NCBI GenBank assembly: GCA_009777535.1
Contig: WRLP01000001.1
Coordinates: forward strand, 143,951-207,950
Direction: 5' to 3'
Length of the DNA stretch: 64,000 nucleotides
From: Treponema sp.
Lineage (GTDB): Bacteria; Spirochaetota; Spirochaetia; Treponematales; Breznakiellaceae
The first letter of the stretch is position 1. The number at the start of each line of letters is the position of its first letter. This document shows positions 27,075 to 36,848 of this stretch, piece by piece. The notes beneath the pieces are model-generated. The model saw only the letters and a list, made by a program, of their open reading frames with translations, searched no databases and had not been told where the DNA came from. The position numbers and the translations under genes were made by a program.

Positions 27075-27737
27075 ATGAAGATTAAAACAGGTAATTTAAT
27101 TCTTGCGTTGATGCTTTTTACACTGGTATTGGCAGCCTGTCCGACAAAATACCCTGATTTACCGCCCAAGTCATTTATAGCCAGAGAGATATTAGCTGAC
27201 ATTGAAGCTAAACTTGGCGGTATAATAGTGGCGGTTATGGAAGCCGAAGACGGCAGGCTTACAAAAACCAATCCCGGTTTTGATACCGGAACCCATTCCA
27301 GCGGTTCTGCCTCTGAAGGAAAATTTGTCAAAGGCATAGGCGTAGGGCAGGCGTATGTGGAAGTAACGATTCCGAATAATAATCCTTATACCACCGCTCC
27401 TATTTCTTCCGGCACTTACGGCATCGGCATTGGCTGGAGCGGTTCGCCTAACGGCTATGTCCAGGTTACCCTAAGACCCGGCAGGTCTGATGAAGTAATG
27501 GTCAATGTACGGTACGAGAGACCGGACGGAGTGACCAATTGGGATATGTCAGATCCTCAGTACCTTGCTGTTATGGATACTGTTACCGCCAAGGCGGGGG
27601 ATATAATCCGTATTCAAAACGGCGAAGTCCCCGGTACTGATGCAACGATTGGAGAAGACCCCAATGCCCCCGGTACTCTGCTTAACTATATACATTTGGA
27701 TGTAGTATATTTGTTTACACCCAATGAACCGGAATAA
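27075..27737 (+). CDS. lipoprotein of the starch locus, function unknown
   Basis: 220 residues from the second ATG (27075), which AGGGAG serves with a seven-base spacer; the ATG at 27069 is too close. The lipobox is LVLAAC. The mature part is Gly/Ser/Pro-rich with beta-like stretches (GQAYVEVTIPNNNPY, GYVQVTLRPG, NYIHLDVVYLF), consistent with a carbohydrate-binding or jelly-roll fold. It lies directly behind the barrel gene and before the CBM41 gene. Confidence 0.55.
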   Translation: MKIKTGNLILALMLFTLVLAACPTKYPDLPPKSFIAREILADIEAKLGGIIVAVMEAEDGRLTKTNPGFDTGTHSSGSASEGKFVKGIGVGQAYVEVTIPNNNPYTTAPISSGTYGIGIGWSGSPNGYVQVTLRPGRSDEVMVNVRYERPDGVTNWDMSDPQYLAVMDTVTAKAGDIIRIQNGEVPGTDATIGEDPNAPGTLLNYIHLDVVYLFTPNEPE

Positions 27738-27747
27738 TGTCACCTAA

Positions 27748-27775
27748 CTGCTGCCGGCCTTAAGTGCCGGTGCAG
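27748..27775 (+). other. intergenic hairpin within the starch operon
   Basis: CTGC(27748-27751) pairs with GCAG (27772-27775) and CCGGC (27754-27758) with GCCGG (27766-27770), then a run of A. There is no U-run on the + strand, so an mRNA processing or stability element is more likely than a terminator. Confidence 0.45.
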
Positions 27776-27799
27776 AAAAAATATTCAAGGAGTAAGAAG

Positions 27800-28216
27800 A
27801 TGAAGACAAAAATCAGAATTGGAGCATTGATTGCTCTGGCGGCGTTACTGTTTACAGGTGTGGCAGTAACATCATGCATGAGCGTTCCGGGGGGCGGAAG
27901 CGATTCCGATCCGGCAATTATCCACTACTACCGCTACGATCAGAAATATGACGAAGGCTGGAATTTGTGGATATGGGAGGTCGGCGGCCCCGAAGGGAGC
28001 GGCTACGAGTTTGGTTCTCCGGATGCGGAGGGCTGGGTAACCGGGACAATACCGATGGAATCATACGTGGAAGAATTCGGTTACATAGTCAGGAAAAGCA
28101 CACCGGGGAATGACTGGGAAGACAAGGATGTTGCCGATGATCGTTTTTCCAAAGCAAGGGAAATCTGGATTATCACCGGCGATCCTGCGACCTACACATC
28201 AAAACCGGAGCTTTAA
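27800..28216 (+). CDS. stand-alone CBM41 starch-binding lipoprotein
   Basis: 138 residues from the ATG at 27800 (AAGGAG upstream). The lipobox is AVTSC. The mature ~105 residues match the CBM41 alpha-glucan-binding module: IHYYRYDQKY, WNLWIWEVGG, GYEFGSPDAEGWVTG and FGYIVRKS, with Trp/Tyr residues for glucan stacking. It is clearly related to the N-terminal module of the pullulanase nine bases downstream. It probably displays a starch-binding site on the membrane without any enzyme. Confidence 0.8.
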   Translation: MKTKIRIGALIALAALLFTGVAVTSCMSVPGGGSDSDPAIIHYYRYDQKYDEGWNLWIWEVGGPEGSGYEFGSPDAEGWVTGTIPMESYVEEFGYIVRKSTPGNDWEDKDVADDRFSKAREIWIITGDPATYTSKPEL

Positions 28217-28225
28217 TAAACACAA

Positions 28226-30835
28226 ATGATTAAAAGAGCGCGTATTTTTAACATGGCCCGTATTGTATTGCTCGCGGCCCTCACGGCGGCGGCAATGCTG
28301 GCGCCGTCTTCCTGTTCCCATACGCCGGCCAGGGCAGATCATACGCTGACAATCCATTATTACCGTTATAACAACGATTATACGGGGTGGAACGTTTGGG
28401 TGTGGCCCCAGGGCAGCGAAGGGAATGGGTATGAGTTTGGATCGCCTGGCAGGGATGGTTTTGTTACCGCCTATATCGACATAGATACGGATGCAAAAGA
28501 GTTCGGATATATTGTCAGGCGAAGGGCGGGAAGCAACGATTGGGCCGAAAAAGATACGCCCGAAGATCACTTTACCGATGCAAAAGAGATATGGGTGCTG
28601 CAGGGAGATTCACAGACATATACGCAAAAGCCGGATATCGGCAGTCCGGCTCTCCGGTTTGCCGCTGCTGACAAAAACGACTCTGTGCTTGTTGTGGCGC
28701 TGCAAAGACCAAAAAATTACAATATGTTTACCGTTTACCAGGACGGACTAAAACTTGAAGGAACCTCTGCCAGGGGCAATAACGATTTGCAGGTAATTAT
28801 CAGCCTGAAAGAGCCTATAACCGATCCTTCTAAACACATCATAGTGCGGGATGAAAGCGGAGGTTTTTCCGACAGGGAAGTTACCATGCGAAAAATACTT
28901 GACAATTACTACTACGGTGGAGACGATCTCGGCCTTACATGGAGTGCCGCCCAAAGTGTTTTTAAAATATGGGCGCCGGCTGCCAAAACAGTGTCTGTGG
29001 CGTTATATGACGATGCCGGGGTATATGATGCAGGCGGTAGGGTAACTGAAAACGAAACTGTTAATCTGCATCCCATGACAGCTGACAGGGCTACAGGAGT
29101 TTGGTCGGCGGCGGTTAGCGGTAATCTTGAGGATAAATATTATCTTTATAAAATTGAATTTGCCAACGGCAAAATAAACTGGGCTGTCGATCCCTATGCA
29201 AGGGCAGTATCTGCAAACGGTCAGCGTGGAGCTATTGTTAATCTTGCGGCTACAAATCCTACCGGCTGGAGGCCCGGCTATAAACCGGCTTTTTCCGGAG
29301 CAGCGCAGGATGCAATACTGTACGAACTGCATGTACGGGACTTTTCAGTTGATGAAGAATCCGGCATGGTGAACAAAGGAAAATTCCTGGCTTTTACAGA
29401 ACGGGGAACCAAAAATAATGCTGGTATTCCCACCGGTGTGGATCACATGGTGAATCTGGGTATTACCCATGTGCACCTGATGCCAAGTTTTGATTTCGCC
29501 TCGGTGAATGAACTGGGGGCGGGCAATCAATTCAACTGGGGCTACGATCCGCAGAATTATAATGTCCCGGAAGGGTCCTATTCGACCAACCCCGCAGACC
29601 CCAAAGCACGGATACGTGAATTCAAGCAAATGGTACAAGCGCTGCATGATGCGGGGCTTAGGGTGGTAATGGACACGGTTTACAACCACACTTACGCAAC
29701 AGGCGGTACTCCTTTTGACAGTGTTGTACCGGGTTATTACTACAGGACAAATGATTTCGGTCAATATACCAACGGTTCGGGGTGCGGTAACGAAGTCGCT
29801 TCTGAACGGCCAATGGTGCGCAAGTTCATTGTAGATTCCTGCCTGTATTGGGCAAAGGAATATAATATTGACGGTTACCGTTTCGACCTTATGGCCCTGA
29901 TTGACAGGGATACCATGGGCGAGGTGGCCCAAAGGCTCCGCGCCGAAGTTAACCCCGGTATTATCGTCTACGGCGAACCATGGCAGGCAGGCGGCTCTCC
30001 GCTGCCGGCTTCAATGCAGACCAACATGGGTGCGCAGCGCGGTATGGGTATATCGATATTCAATGACCGTATTCGCGGCGCCATAAAAGGCGGTAACGAT
30101 GACGGTTCCAGGGGTTTTGCCACCAGCCAGACCGGCCAGGAAAACGGAATTGTTACCGGCCTGCGCGGCTCGGTAGACAGCATTACAGACCGCGCCAGTG
30201 AAAGCATCAATTATGTAACCTGCCATGACAACCTTAACTTATGGGACAAGATAAGCGCCTCCTGGGGCAATCGCGATGTGAGAAATAATCCCTACAATCT
30301 TATTTCCCAGGATAAGCCGCTGCTTGAAAATGATGCTGTCCGTTCAGTGTTGCTTGCAAACGGGATTGTGCTTACAGCACAGGGGGTTCCGTTCTTCCAG
30401 GCGGGAGATGAAATGCTGCGTACCAAGTACGGTAATCATAACAGCTACCAGAGTCCCGACACTATTAATCGCATACGCTGGGAAAACGCCGCTAAATACA
30501 AGGACGTAGTGGATTATTACGCTGGTCTTATCAGGCTGCGAAAGGCGCACCCGGCTTTCAGAATGGACAGCAGGGCTGATATGGACAAGGTTAATATCCT
30601 TTCCAGGCAGGATAGACTGGTCGCGTTTTCTATTGGCGGCAATGCTAACGGGGATTCCTGGAGCACGATTTTTGTTGCGTATAATGGCGGAAATCAGGCG
30701 AAAACCATTGACTTGCCTTCGGGCGGAAGATGGCATCAAGTGGTGGATGATAAAAAAGCCGGCGTGGCAACACTGTCGGAGCACAGCGGAACTGTAACCG
30801 TGCCGCCGCTTTCCATGGCGGTTCTGCATGATTAG
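28226..30835 (+). CDS. pulA: type I pullulanase lipoprotein (CBM41-CBM48-GH13)
   Basis: 869 residues. The lipobox is APSSC (C30). CBM41 spans about 40-140 and a linker/second beta module about 140-225. CBM48 is about 225-345 (SVFKIWAPAAKTVSVALYD). The GH13 barrel has the type I pullulanase signature FNWGYDPQNYNVPEGSY (about 436-452), DTVYNHT, YRFDLMALID with nucleophile D554, and VYGEPW with acid/base E584. YVTCHDN gives the third acid. It cuts alpha-1,6 branches of amylopectin and pullulan. The start is the first ATG; one at 28253 is an alternative, and neither has a strong ribosome site. Confidence 0.9.
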   Translation: MIKRARIFNMARIVLLAALTAAAMLAPSSCSHTPARADHTLTIHYYRYNNDYTGWNVWVWPQGSEGNGYEFGSPGRDGFVTAYIDIDTDAKEFGYIVRRRAGSNDWAEKDTPEDHFTDAKEIWVLQGDSQTYTQKPDIGSPALRFAAADKNDSVLVVALQRPKNYNMFTVYQDGLKLEGTSARGNNDLQVIISLKEPITDPSKHIIVRDESGGFSDREVTMRKILDNYYYGGDDLGLTWSAAQSVFKIWAPAAKTVSVALYDDAGVYDAGGRVTENETVNLHPMTADRATGVWSAAVSGNLEDKYYLYKIEFANGKINWAVDPYARAVSANGQRGAIVNLAATNPTGWRPGYKPAFSGAAQDAILYELHVRDFSVDEESGMVNKGKFLAFTERGTKNNAGIPTGVDHMVNLGITHVHLMPSFDFASVNELGAGNQFNWGYDPQNYNVPEGSYSTNPADPKARIREFKQMVQALHDAGLRVVMDTVYNHTYATGGTPFDSVVPGYYYRTNDFGQYTNGSGCGNEVASERPMVRKFIVDSCLYWAKEYNIDGYRFDLMALIDRDTMGEVAQRLRAEVNPGIIVYGEPWQAGGSPLPASMQTNMGAQRGMGISIFNDRIRGAIKGGNDDGSRGFATSQTGQENGIVTGLRGSVDSITDRASESINYVTCHDNLNLWDKISASWGNRDVRNNPYNLISQDKPLLENDAVRSVLLANGIVLTAQGVPFFQAGDEMLRTKYGNHNSYQSPDTINRIRWENAAKYKDVVDYYAGLIRLRKAHPAFRMDSRADMDKVNILSRQDRLVAFSIGGNANGDSWSTIFVAYNGGNQAKTIDLPSGGRWHQVVDDKKAGVATLSEHSGTVTVPPLSMAVLHD

Positions 30836-30872
30836 TTTTGGAAACAGCCTGCTTTTGCGGGTTTGTTAATAG

Positions 30873-30889
30873 TACCGGCGTTGCCGGTA
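30873..30889 (+). other. short perfect hairpin after the pullulanase gene
   Basis: TACCGGC and GCCGGTA form a 7-bp perfect stem with a GTT loop, followed by ATTATTT. It may act as a weak terminator or a 3' mRNA stabiliser between pulA and the SusE-like gene. Confidence 0.4.
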
Positions 30890-30914
30890 ATTATTTGAAG
30901 ATGAGGAGAATTGT

Positions 30915-32168
30915 ATGAAAAAGAAATGGTTTTTGTTGGGGGCAGCAGCCCTTATCCTTTTTATCGCAGTTGGATGCGAGGAAGTGAAAGACGAAAAGAC
31001 CGAAACCTTTAGTAAGGTTTGGCTGGTTGGCGATCTTACCAACTGGCTGGGAGGCGAGCCAATTGAAATGACTAAAGCCGGTAACACCTATACCTGGACT
31101 GGGGCATTATCCAGCGACTCATATTTGAAGTTTGCCGGATGTAATACCTCTCCAACCGAATGGGATAACGGCAAAACATGGCAGCTGCAGCCCACAGGCA
31201 GTAATCACAGTGTAGCGTGCAATATCAAGAATGAACCGGATGTATCTGATTTTGAGATTATTCCTGATGAAGGCAATAATGCCTGGAGGATTAATTATGC
31301 GGGAAATTATACCATTTCCGTTAATACAAGCACCAGGAAGGCTACATTTATCAGAACCACAGGTGAAGATTTTGATATAGACACTTCTCTTTCAATTTGG
31401 GTTGTGGGAGCTGCTCCGGAGAAAGTATGGGGCGATGGAATGGGAGATGATGACAACAAAATGGCAGAGACAGGGGCCGATACCGGAATATTTACCTGGA
31501 CAGGCGTTCTGAATGTCGCTGCTTCCGGGTTTTCATTCACCACAAATCAGCCTGACGGTGTTCCCGGCTGGCCAAGTGACGGTGCAGAATGGTATGTAGT
31601 TGCGGACAGCAATGACCCGACTGTTGATCTTGCCGACGGTGAAGAAGCAACATTCGATGTAGAAAAAAAAGTAGCTCAAAGTCCGATGTTTGATATTAAG
31701 GCTAAAGGTAACTATACAGTCACCCTTAATACGGTTACGTTAAAGGCAACGGTTAAATGCAACGAAATACTTCCTGATGTAATATACGACAAATTGCAAA
31801 TTTGGGTTGTTGGTGCAGCTCCGGAAAAATCATGGGGTGATGGAATGGGAGATGATGACAACGAGTTGGTAGAAACAGGGGAAGATACGGGTATATATAC
31901 CTGGACTGGCGGGCTAACGGCAGATGATAGTCAGGCGGTTTCTTTCGTTACCACAAAATCCGGCGCCGGATTTACCAAACCTGATTGGGCAGGAACATGG
32001 TTTAAGGCAGATGCAGATGGAGTAACGATCGCAGATATCGCAACTGCCCAGGAATTCGATTTGGTGGAAGGCACAGGGCAGGCGCCGATGTTTGGGCTTG
32101 CCGCTGACGGTAACTATACCATCACCCTCGATTCGTCAACAATGAAGGTCACATTCCAGAAGAACTAA
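30915..32168 (+). CDS. SusE/SusF-like starch-binding lipoprotein, three modules
   Basis: 417 residues with lipobox IAVGC. There are three consecutive beta-sandwich repeats, about 33-148 (VWLVGDLTNW), 155-285 (IWVVGAAPEKVWGDGMGDDD) and 292-417 (IWVVGAAPEKSWGDGMGDDD). Each closes with a strand of the type GNYTITLDSSTMKVTF. This matches the C-terminal starch-binding modules of Bacteroides SusE/SusF, where each module carries aromatic residues that hold starch at the cell surface. Modules 2 and 3 are most alike, so one arose by recent duplication. GAGGAG precedes the ATG. Confidence 0.75.
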   Translation: MKKKWFLLGAAALILFIAVGCEEVKDEKTETFSKVWLVGDLTNWLGGEPIEMTKAGNTYTWTGALSSDSYLKFAGCNTSPTEWDNGKTWQLQPTGSNHSVACNIKNEPDVSDFEIIPDEGNNAWRINYAGNYTISVNTSTRKATFIRTTGEDFDIDTSLSIWVVGAAPEKVWGDGMGDDDNKMAETGADTGIFTWTGVLNVAASGFSFTTNQPDGVPGWPSDGAEWYVVADSNDPTVDLADGEEATFDVEKKVAQSPMFDIKAKGNYTVTLNTVTLKATVKCNEILPDVIYDKLQIWVVGAAPEKSWGDGMGDDDNELVETGEDTGIYTWTGGLTADDSQAVSFVTTKSGAGFTKPDWAGTWFKADADGVTIADIATAQEFDLVEGTGQAPMFGLAADGNYTITLDSSTMKVTFQKN

Positions 32169-32191
32169 GATTATATTCACCGATTAAAGCC

Positions 32192-32232
32192 AAAGCCGCC
32201 TGCCCAAGGCCGGCGGCTTTTTAATCTTTTTT
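32192..32232 (+). terminator. rho-independent terminator inside the starch cluster
   Basis: AAAGCCGCC (32192-32200) pairs with GGCGGCTTT (32212-32220), with an inner GCC/GGC step, followed by TTTAATCTTTTTT. It separates the SusE-like gene from the next amylase, so partial termination probably sets a gradient of expression; no promoter is clear before 32244. Confidence 0.75.
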
Positions 32233-32243
32233 AGGAGTACTTT

Positions 32244-33830
32244 GTGATAAAAAAGTTTTTTTCGGCGCTGTTTGTTTTTTTGCTGGTATTTGTTTCTTGT
32301 CCAACAGAAGATAATGGTTTTAGCGAATCCGGCTTTATCAGCCAGGAAGACCTCAATGTAAAAGGACTGTACGGCAATTACTATGAAATTTTTGTTGGTT
32401 CTTTTTATGATTCGGACAATGACGGAATTGGAGATTTCAAAGGGATTATTCAAAAACTGGACTACCTTAACGACGGTAATCCCGATTCCGCTACCAGCCT
32501 GAATATAGACGGTATCTGGCTTATGCCGATAGGACCTTCCGGCACATATCATAAATATGATTGTGATAATTACAAGGCAATTGATCCTTCATACGGCACA
32601 ATGAAAGATTTTGAAAATTTCATAAAAGAATGTAATGAACGGGGCGTAAGGGTAATAGTGGATCTCGTGGTGAATCACACCTCCATTAATCATCCCTGGT
32701 TTTTGGCGGCAAAGAACGGAAATTCAAAGTATATGAATTACTACGTTCTTTACGATGAAAAGGCGCATAGCCGGACTTACAGACTGGGTCAGACAGGCAA
32801 ATACTACGAAGCTGTATTCTGGGATGCGATGCCCGATCTTAACTATGACAATCCGGAGCTTAAAAAGGAATTCGAAAGCATTATTGATTTCTGGCTGGAA
32901 AAGGGAGTTTCCGGATTCCGGCTGGATGCGGTTAAGCACATTTATGAATCGGATCCGCTTACGACAGACATAAGAGAAAAAAACATTGAATGGCTTGACT
33001 GGTTTACAAGTTATGCCAGATCCAAAAAAAGCAATGTGTATGTAATAGGCGAAGTATGGGGCGACAATGATACCATTATCGACTACTACAGGGGTAACCC
33101 TTCTTCACTTTTTAGTTTCCCTTCACAAAACCAAATTCCACTGGTTTTTAGAGATGCTCCGGCTCATGAATTTGCCGAGTTTGTGGTAAACTGGAATGCG
33201 GCGATAAAAACAAACTACAGTGAGGGTATTGACGGGGTTTGTATTGGCAGCCACGATGTTGAACGCTATCCCGATATGGTTGGCAGAGACCCCAGGAAGA
33301 TTAAGTTGTCCATGTCCATACTGCAATTTATGCCGGGTAATCCCTTTCATTATTACGGCGAAGAACTTGGAATGACTGCAAAGAAAGGTAAAGATGAAAA
33401 CCTGCGCGGTCCCATGATTTGGTCCCGAAGCAACAGTGTTGGTGAAACCTACGGCCCGGAAGGCAATGATGAACCCTACTGGAAAGAATCCAGTGTTGAA
33501 GAACAGCTTGCCGATCCCGATTCAATTCTTCGTTTTTATATAGACACATACAAGTTAAAAAACCGCTACCCGCAGGTACATTGGGGAACGCCATCGCTGA
33601 TTACCACAACAGAGCCCGAAGCTATTTCCGCCTATAAATTAGCCGTGCGCGCCGGAGAAACGGAACTGGCGGTTGTACACAATGTTTCGGAGTCAGAAAA
33701 AACAGTAACAATCCCCGGAGCGGAATCAATAGGCGGATCATTGAATGCGGCGGGTAATTCAGCAAAACCGGAATTATCAGGGAGCATCCTGACCATTCCG
33801 GCTTACACTACTGCAATAATTGAGCTTTAA
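32244..33830 (+). CDS. GH13 alpha-amylase-family lipoprotein (divergent copy)
   Basis: 528 residues from a GTG with AGGAGT upstream. The lipobox is LVFVSC (C19). Motifs: DLVVNHTS, SGFRLDAVKHI (D228), VYVIGEVW (E270) and IGSHDVER (D338). The two neighbouring amylases have AEN and SNHDMDR in place of GEV and GSHDVER, so substrate or product range may differ. DSDNDGIGDFKG is a likely calcium-binding loop. It belongs to the oligosaccharide-cleaving GH13 group by overall pattern. Confidence 0.88.
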   Translation: MIKKFFSALFVFLLVFVSCPTEDNGFSESGFISQEDLNVKGLYGNYYEIFVGSFYDSDNDGIGDFKGIIQKLDYLNDGNPDSATSLNIDGIWLMPIGPSGTYHKYDCDNYKAIDPSYGTMKDFENFIKECNERGVRVIVDLVVNHTSINHPWFLAAKNGNSKYMNYYVLYDEKAHSRTYRLGQTGKYYEAVFWDAMPDLNYDNPELKKEFESIIDFWLEKGVSGFRLDAVKHIYESDPLTTDIREKNIEWLDWFTSYARSKKSNVYVIGEVWGDNDTIIDYYRGNPSSLFSFPSQNQIPLVFRDAPAHEFAEFVVNWNAAIKTNYSEGIDGVCIGSHDVERYPDMVGRDPRKIKLSMSILQFMPGNPFHYYGEELGMTAKKGKDENLRGPMIWSRSNSVGETYGPEGNDEPYWKESSVEEQLADPDSILRFYIDTYKLKNRYPQVHWGTPSLITTTEPEAISAYKLAVRAGETELAVVHNVSESEKTVTIPGAESIGGSLNAAGNSAKPELSGSILTIPAYTTAIIEL

Positions 33831-33868
33831 GCTGGTTTTTGCTGTAACAATCAATATTGGAGGTTTTT

Positions 33869-34738
33869 ATGAAAAAAATAATCTTTGCTGTTTTAGCTGT
33901 TTCGGTTATCGCATCTTTCTGCATGCTTGCAAGCTGCGATGATGGTTCCGGAAATGGCGGTGGAGACAGCCGTCTCGATAAATATTTTATAGTTGCGAAC
34001 AAAATTTACGGTGATTATTTTGATGCCCCTATCGAACTGACACAGGATGAAGAAACCGGCATCTTTTCCTGGGAAGGCGATATAGAAGGTTTTGAATCAT
34101 ACCTTAAAATATTTGTTGGCAAAGACTCCCCAGAAGCGTGGACTTCACCGGGAAATTGGATTGTGCCATCGGGTAATGCCAGGGTGAGATGCTTTTTATT
34201 AGATACTCCGGAAACCAGCGATATTCAAACTACACATCTTAATAATGCAGACAGCTGGTCAATAACATATGACGGTACCTATTTGTTAGTGCTTGATCTG
34301 GAGAATAATAAAATGACATTCACCAAAACAGACGGTGAAGATATCGTAATAGATACTAACTTAAAAATTGCCATAGTAGGTGAAAGTCCGGCGGCTAAAA
34401 GATTTGCATTACCTCCTGATCCTGATGCTACAATGATGACGCAGGAAGCGGATGGTTTATTCACTTATCAAGGCATCTTAAAGGCGCATGCCAAAGAGGG
34501 TCTTTCTTTTGCTACAAATAAAAGCGATGGTATATTTGGATGGGGCAGTTCAGGCGGGATATGGTTTGCAGGCGCCGAACCCGGTCTGTATGTTGCCGAT
34601 AAAGCAGGGCCGCAGGTAATTTCCCTGCAGGAAGTAATTGGCCAGGCGCCTATGATCGCAGTGAATAAAGAAGCTGAATACCTGATAGTTCTTGATCCTG
34701 ATGCAATGGAAGCTACATTCACCAGAATCGATGAATAA
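33869..34738 (+). CDS. SusE/SusF-like lipoprotein, two modules
   Basis: 289 residues from the ATG at 33869, five bases after GGAGG; the upstream in-frame TTG is inside that site. The lipobox is CMLASC. Two related beta modules, about 35-150 (KYFIVANKIYGD, FSWEGDIEGFESYLKIF) and 158-289 (LKIAIVGESPAAKRF, FTYQGILKAHAKEGLSFAT). Both end with strands like TYLLVLDLENNKMTFTKT. The layout follows the three-module protein at 30915, so surface starch binding is likely; the leading W/G motif is less conserved. Confidence 0.62.
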   Translation: MKKIIFAVLAVSVIASFCMLASCDDGSGNGGGDSRLDKYFIVANKIYGDYFDAPIELTQDEETGIFSWEGDIEGFESYLKIFVGKDSPEAWTSPGNWIVPSGNARVRCFLLDTPETSDIQTTHLNNADSWSITYDGTYLLVLDLENNKMTFTKTDGEDIVIDTNLKIAIVGESPAAKRFALPPDPDATMMTQEADGLFTYQGILKAHAKEGLSFATNKSDGIFGWGSSGGIWFAGAEPGLYVADKAGPQVISLQEVIGQAPMIAVNKEAEYLIVLDPDAMEATFTRIDE

Positions 34739-34794
34739 AAGGCGTAAGGCGGTTTGATTATGCCGGCTTATATAACAATTTTTTGGAGGATTTT

Positions 34795-35415
34795 ATGAAA
34801 AGAATGAACGTTGTTTTACTGTTGACTCTGTTTGCCGCTGCTGCGGTAATTGCCGTCGGCTGCGGCTCTGCACCGTCAAGGTCAACTGCGGCATCGGACC
34901 CGGATTACACCTACCGGATTACCGGACAATTTGCCAGCTGGGGATCCAATTACGATCAGAAATTTATGATGGAAAGCGTTTCTGCGTCAGATTCGCGGTT
35001 AAGGCCGATAAGCGCTGCACTGAGAGATGCAATGTATATTTATTTGGGTGAATATACGCCAAACCCAAACGTATCCGCAAACTGGAATGTAAAATATCTG
35101 GGGGCAGGCATCGATCTTGATGGTGTTTATGCAGTAAAAGTTATCAGGCTCGAGCGCGATCTCGAAGGCATTGAGCCAAGCGGGTGGATGCATAACATGT
35201 GGATACCCAGCACCGAAGCCGGCGGTGTCAGAAATTTATCCCCCGATACCCTGTATACGCCGTTAAGCCGCAGCGATGAAGAGGCTGCCGCAGCCGGCGA
35301 CGGTCTTGGCAGTAACAACGACAATCCTGTTCTTCTGAAAGGCCCCGCAACTTATTATGTTGTTTTCGCGGTAATGAATGACAGGAGCAGGGCGATGGGA
35401 GCAGTAGTAAAATGA
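34795..35415 (+). CDS. lipoprotein of the starch locus, possible glucan-binding protein
   Basis: 206 residues from the ATG at 34795 (GGAGG upstream). The lipobox is AVGC and is followed by a Ser/Ala linker. The mature part opens YTYRITGQFASWGSNYDQKF, reminiscent of the start of SusE/F-like or CBM20/48-like modules, and holds several Trp and Tyr residues (WIPSTEAGGVRNL). No catalytic motif is seen. Its stop overlaps the start of the MalE-like gene by four bases, so it is tied to the importer. Confidence 0.5.
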   Translation: MKRMNVVLLLTLFAAAAVIAVGCGSAPSRSTAASDPDYTYRITGQFASWGSNYDQKFMMESVSASDSRLRPISAALRDAMYIYLGEYTPNPNVSANWNVKYLGAGIDLDGVYAVKVIRLERDLEGIEPSGWMHNMWIPSTEAGGVRNLSPDTLYTPLSRSDEEAAAAGDGLGSNNDNPVLLKGPATYYVVFAVMNDRSRAMGAVVK

Positions 35416-36791
35416 GAAAAATTATTTTCATGCTTTTATGCCTTTCGTTAGTCGGGTGGCAGCTAAGCGCCGGCGGCGGACGGGAAGATAATATCAAGAT
35501 ATGGGTCGGAAGCGAATCCAGGGATTTCTACCAAAGAAAGATGAATGAATGGGTAGAAAAATACAACAGGGACAACAGCAGACCGTTTCCCTGGGGGGTT
35601 GTGGTTGAAAGTGTTGATACCGGTTCAGCCGCAGCCAAGTTCCTGGATGACACAGCCGCCGGCGCCGATATTTTAACAATCGCCCATGACAATCTGGGCA
35701 GGTTGATAGCGGGCTCGAGCGCCATCGGGCCGATAACGGATCCGGACCTGCTGCGGCAAATCCAAAATGACAATCCGTCTATTTTCTTCGATGTAATAAA
35801 GGGCAGAGTGTCAGATGTGGAATATACTTTCGGGGTTCCTTATATTTCCCAGGCGCTGGTACTTTATTACAACAATAGTTTTCTTACGGCGGAAGATGTA
35901 AAGACATGGGAAGGTATTTGGGCAAAGGCAAGGGCGGCCGGTAAACAATCCGTTACCATAACCGACAATGACGGCTACAATAATTCATTTCTTGTTTTGG
36001 CGACAAGGGAATCTGACGGGAGGTCTGTCGCCGATCTTTATCTGAACAGTCAATATCAGAATTGCAATTTCACATCCGATTTGGCTCTCGCTACCATGAA
36101 ATGGGGACAGCGGTTTTTTACCGATGTCAGCCAGGATGGAAGAACCTATTACGGTGCAAGGAAGGCTGCTGATTCCGGCTGGGAAGTTGAGTTGAAGAAC
36201 GAGGTTTCTCTTTCTTTAATCGGCGGAGCGTGGCACTTTAACGCGGCAAGAGCAGCACTTGGCAGTAAGCTTGGAATAGCGATTCTGCCCAATTTTACAC
36301 TGAGTCAGGCTGATGTTGCCGGCACAAATATCGCCGCCGGTACGGTTATGAGATCCGGTACTTTTGCTGATGCTAAAATGTTTGTAATAAAAAAGTACCC
36401 CAGGGGAGATCAAAAGGCAGAGGCTGTTCAGCAAATACTTATGTACTTGTCCAGCAAGGCAATGCAGGAAGAGGCCTTTGCGGCATGTGCGAATCTTCCG
36501 GCTTATAAAAACGCAAGCGCCGAGTTTTCTGCAATTAGAGCAGGCACAATCGAAGCATTATTGGCCCATTGTCAGCTGGAGATGTTTGCAAGAGGAAGGC
36601 CGCAGCCGTTCGGAGTCAATGCACGAATGAACAACTGGTATTATTCCCAGGGTGCGCCTGCCATAGTGTATGACATACTTACAAACGCCAGAGATGCCTA
36701 TGGCAGAAGCCTCTATGATACGACTGCGCAGGTCAAAGAAGGAATGGCCCTGGTGGAAGCAATCTGGAAAACCGGCAGAAGACCGGATTAG
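35412..36791 (+). CDS. malE: MalE-like maltodextrin-binding protein of the ABC importer
   Basis: 459 residues. The signal peptide is LLCLSLVGWQLSAGGGRED, with no lipobox Cys, so the protein is probably soluble in the periplasm after signal peptidase I cleavage. The body follows the family 1 extracellular solute-binding pattern: IKIWVGSESRDFYQRKMNEW, ADILTIAHDNLGRLI, YTFGVPYISQALVLYYNN and SLIGGAWHFNAA. It is longer than E. coli MalE (about 370 mature residues). It is a fair match to the MalFG permeases 12 kb upstream in the same cluster. Confidence 0.82.
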   Translation: MRKIIFMLLCLSLVGWQLSAGGGREDNIKIWVGSESRDFYQRKMNEWVEKYNRDNSRPFPWGVVVESVDTGSAAAKFLDDTAAGADILTIAHDNLGRLIAGSSAIGPITDPDLLRQIQNDNPSIFFDVIKGRVSDVEYTFGVPYISQALVLYYNNSFLTAEDVKTWEGIWAKARAAGKQSVTITDNDGYNNSFLVLATRESDGRSVADLYLNSQYQNCNFTSDLALATMKWGQRFFTDVSQDGRTYYGARKAADSGWEVELKNEVSLSLIGGAWHFNAARAALGSKLGIAILPNFTLSQADVAGTNIAAGTVMRSGTFADAKMFVIKKYPRGDQKAEAVQQILMYLSSKAMQEEAFAACANLPAYKNASAEFSAIRAGTIEALLAHCQLEMFARGRPQPFGVNARMNNWYYSQGAPAIVYDILTNARDAYGRSLYDTTAQVKEGMALVEAIWKTGRRPD

Positions 36792-36848
36792 GCTATGGCT
36801 GATAAAAACGGCGCTTTTGCAGGATTTTAGAACGAAAAAGCGCAAGGA

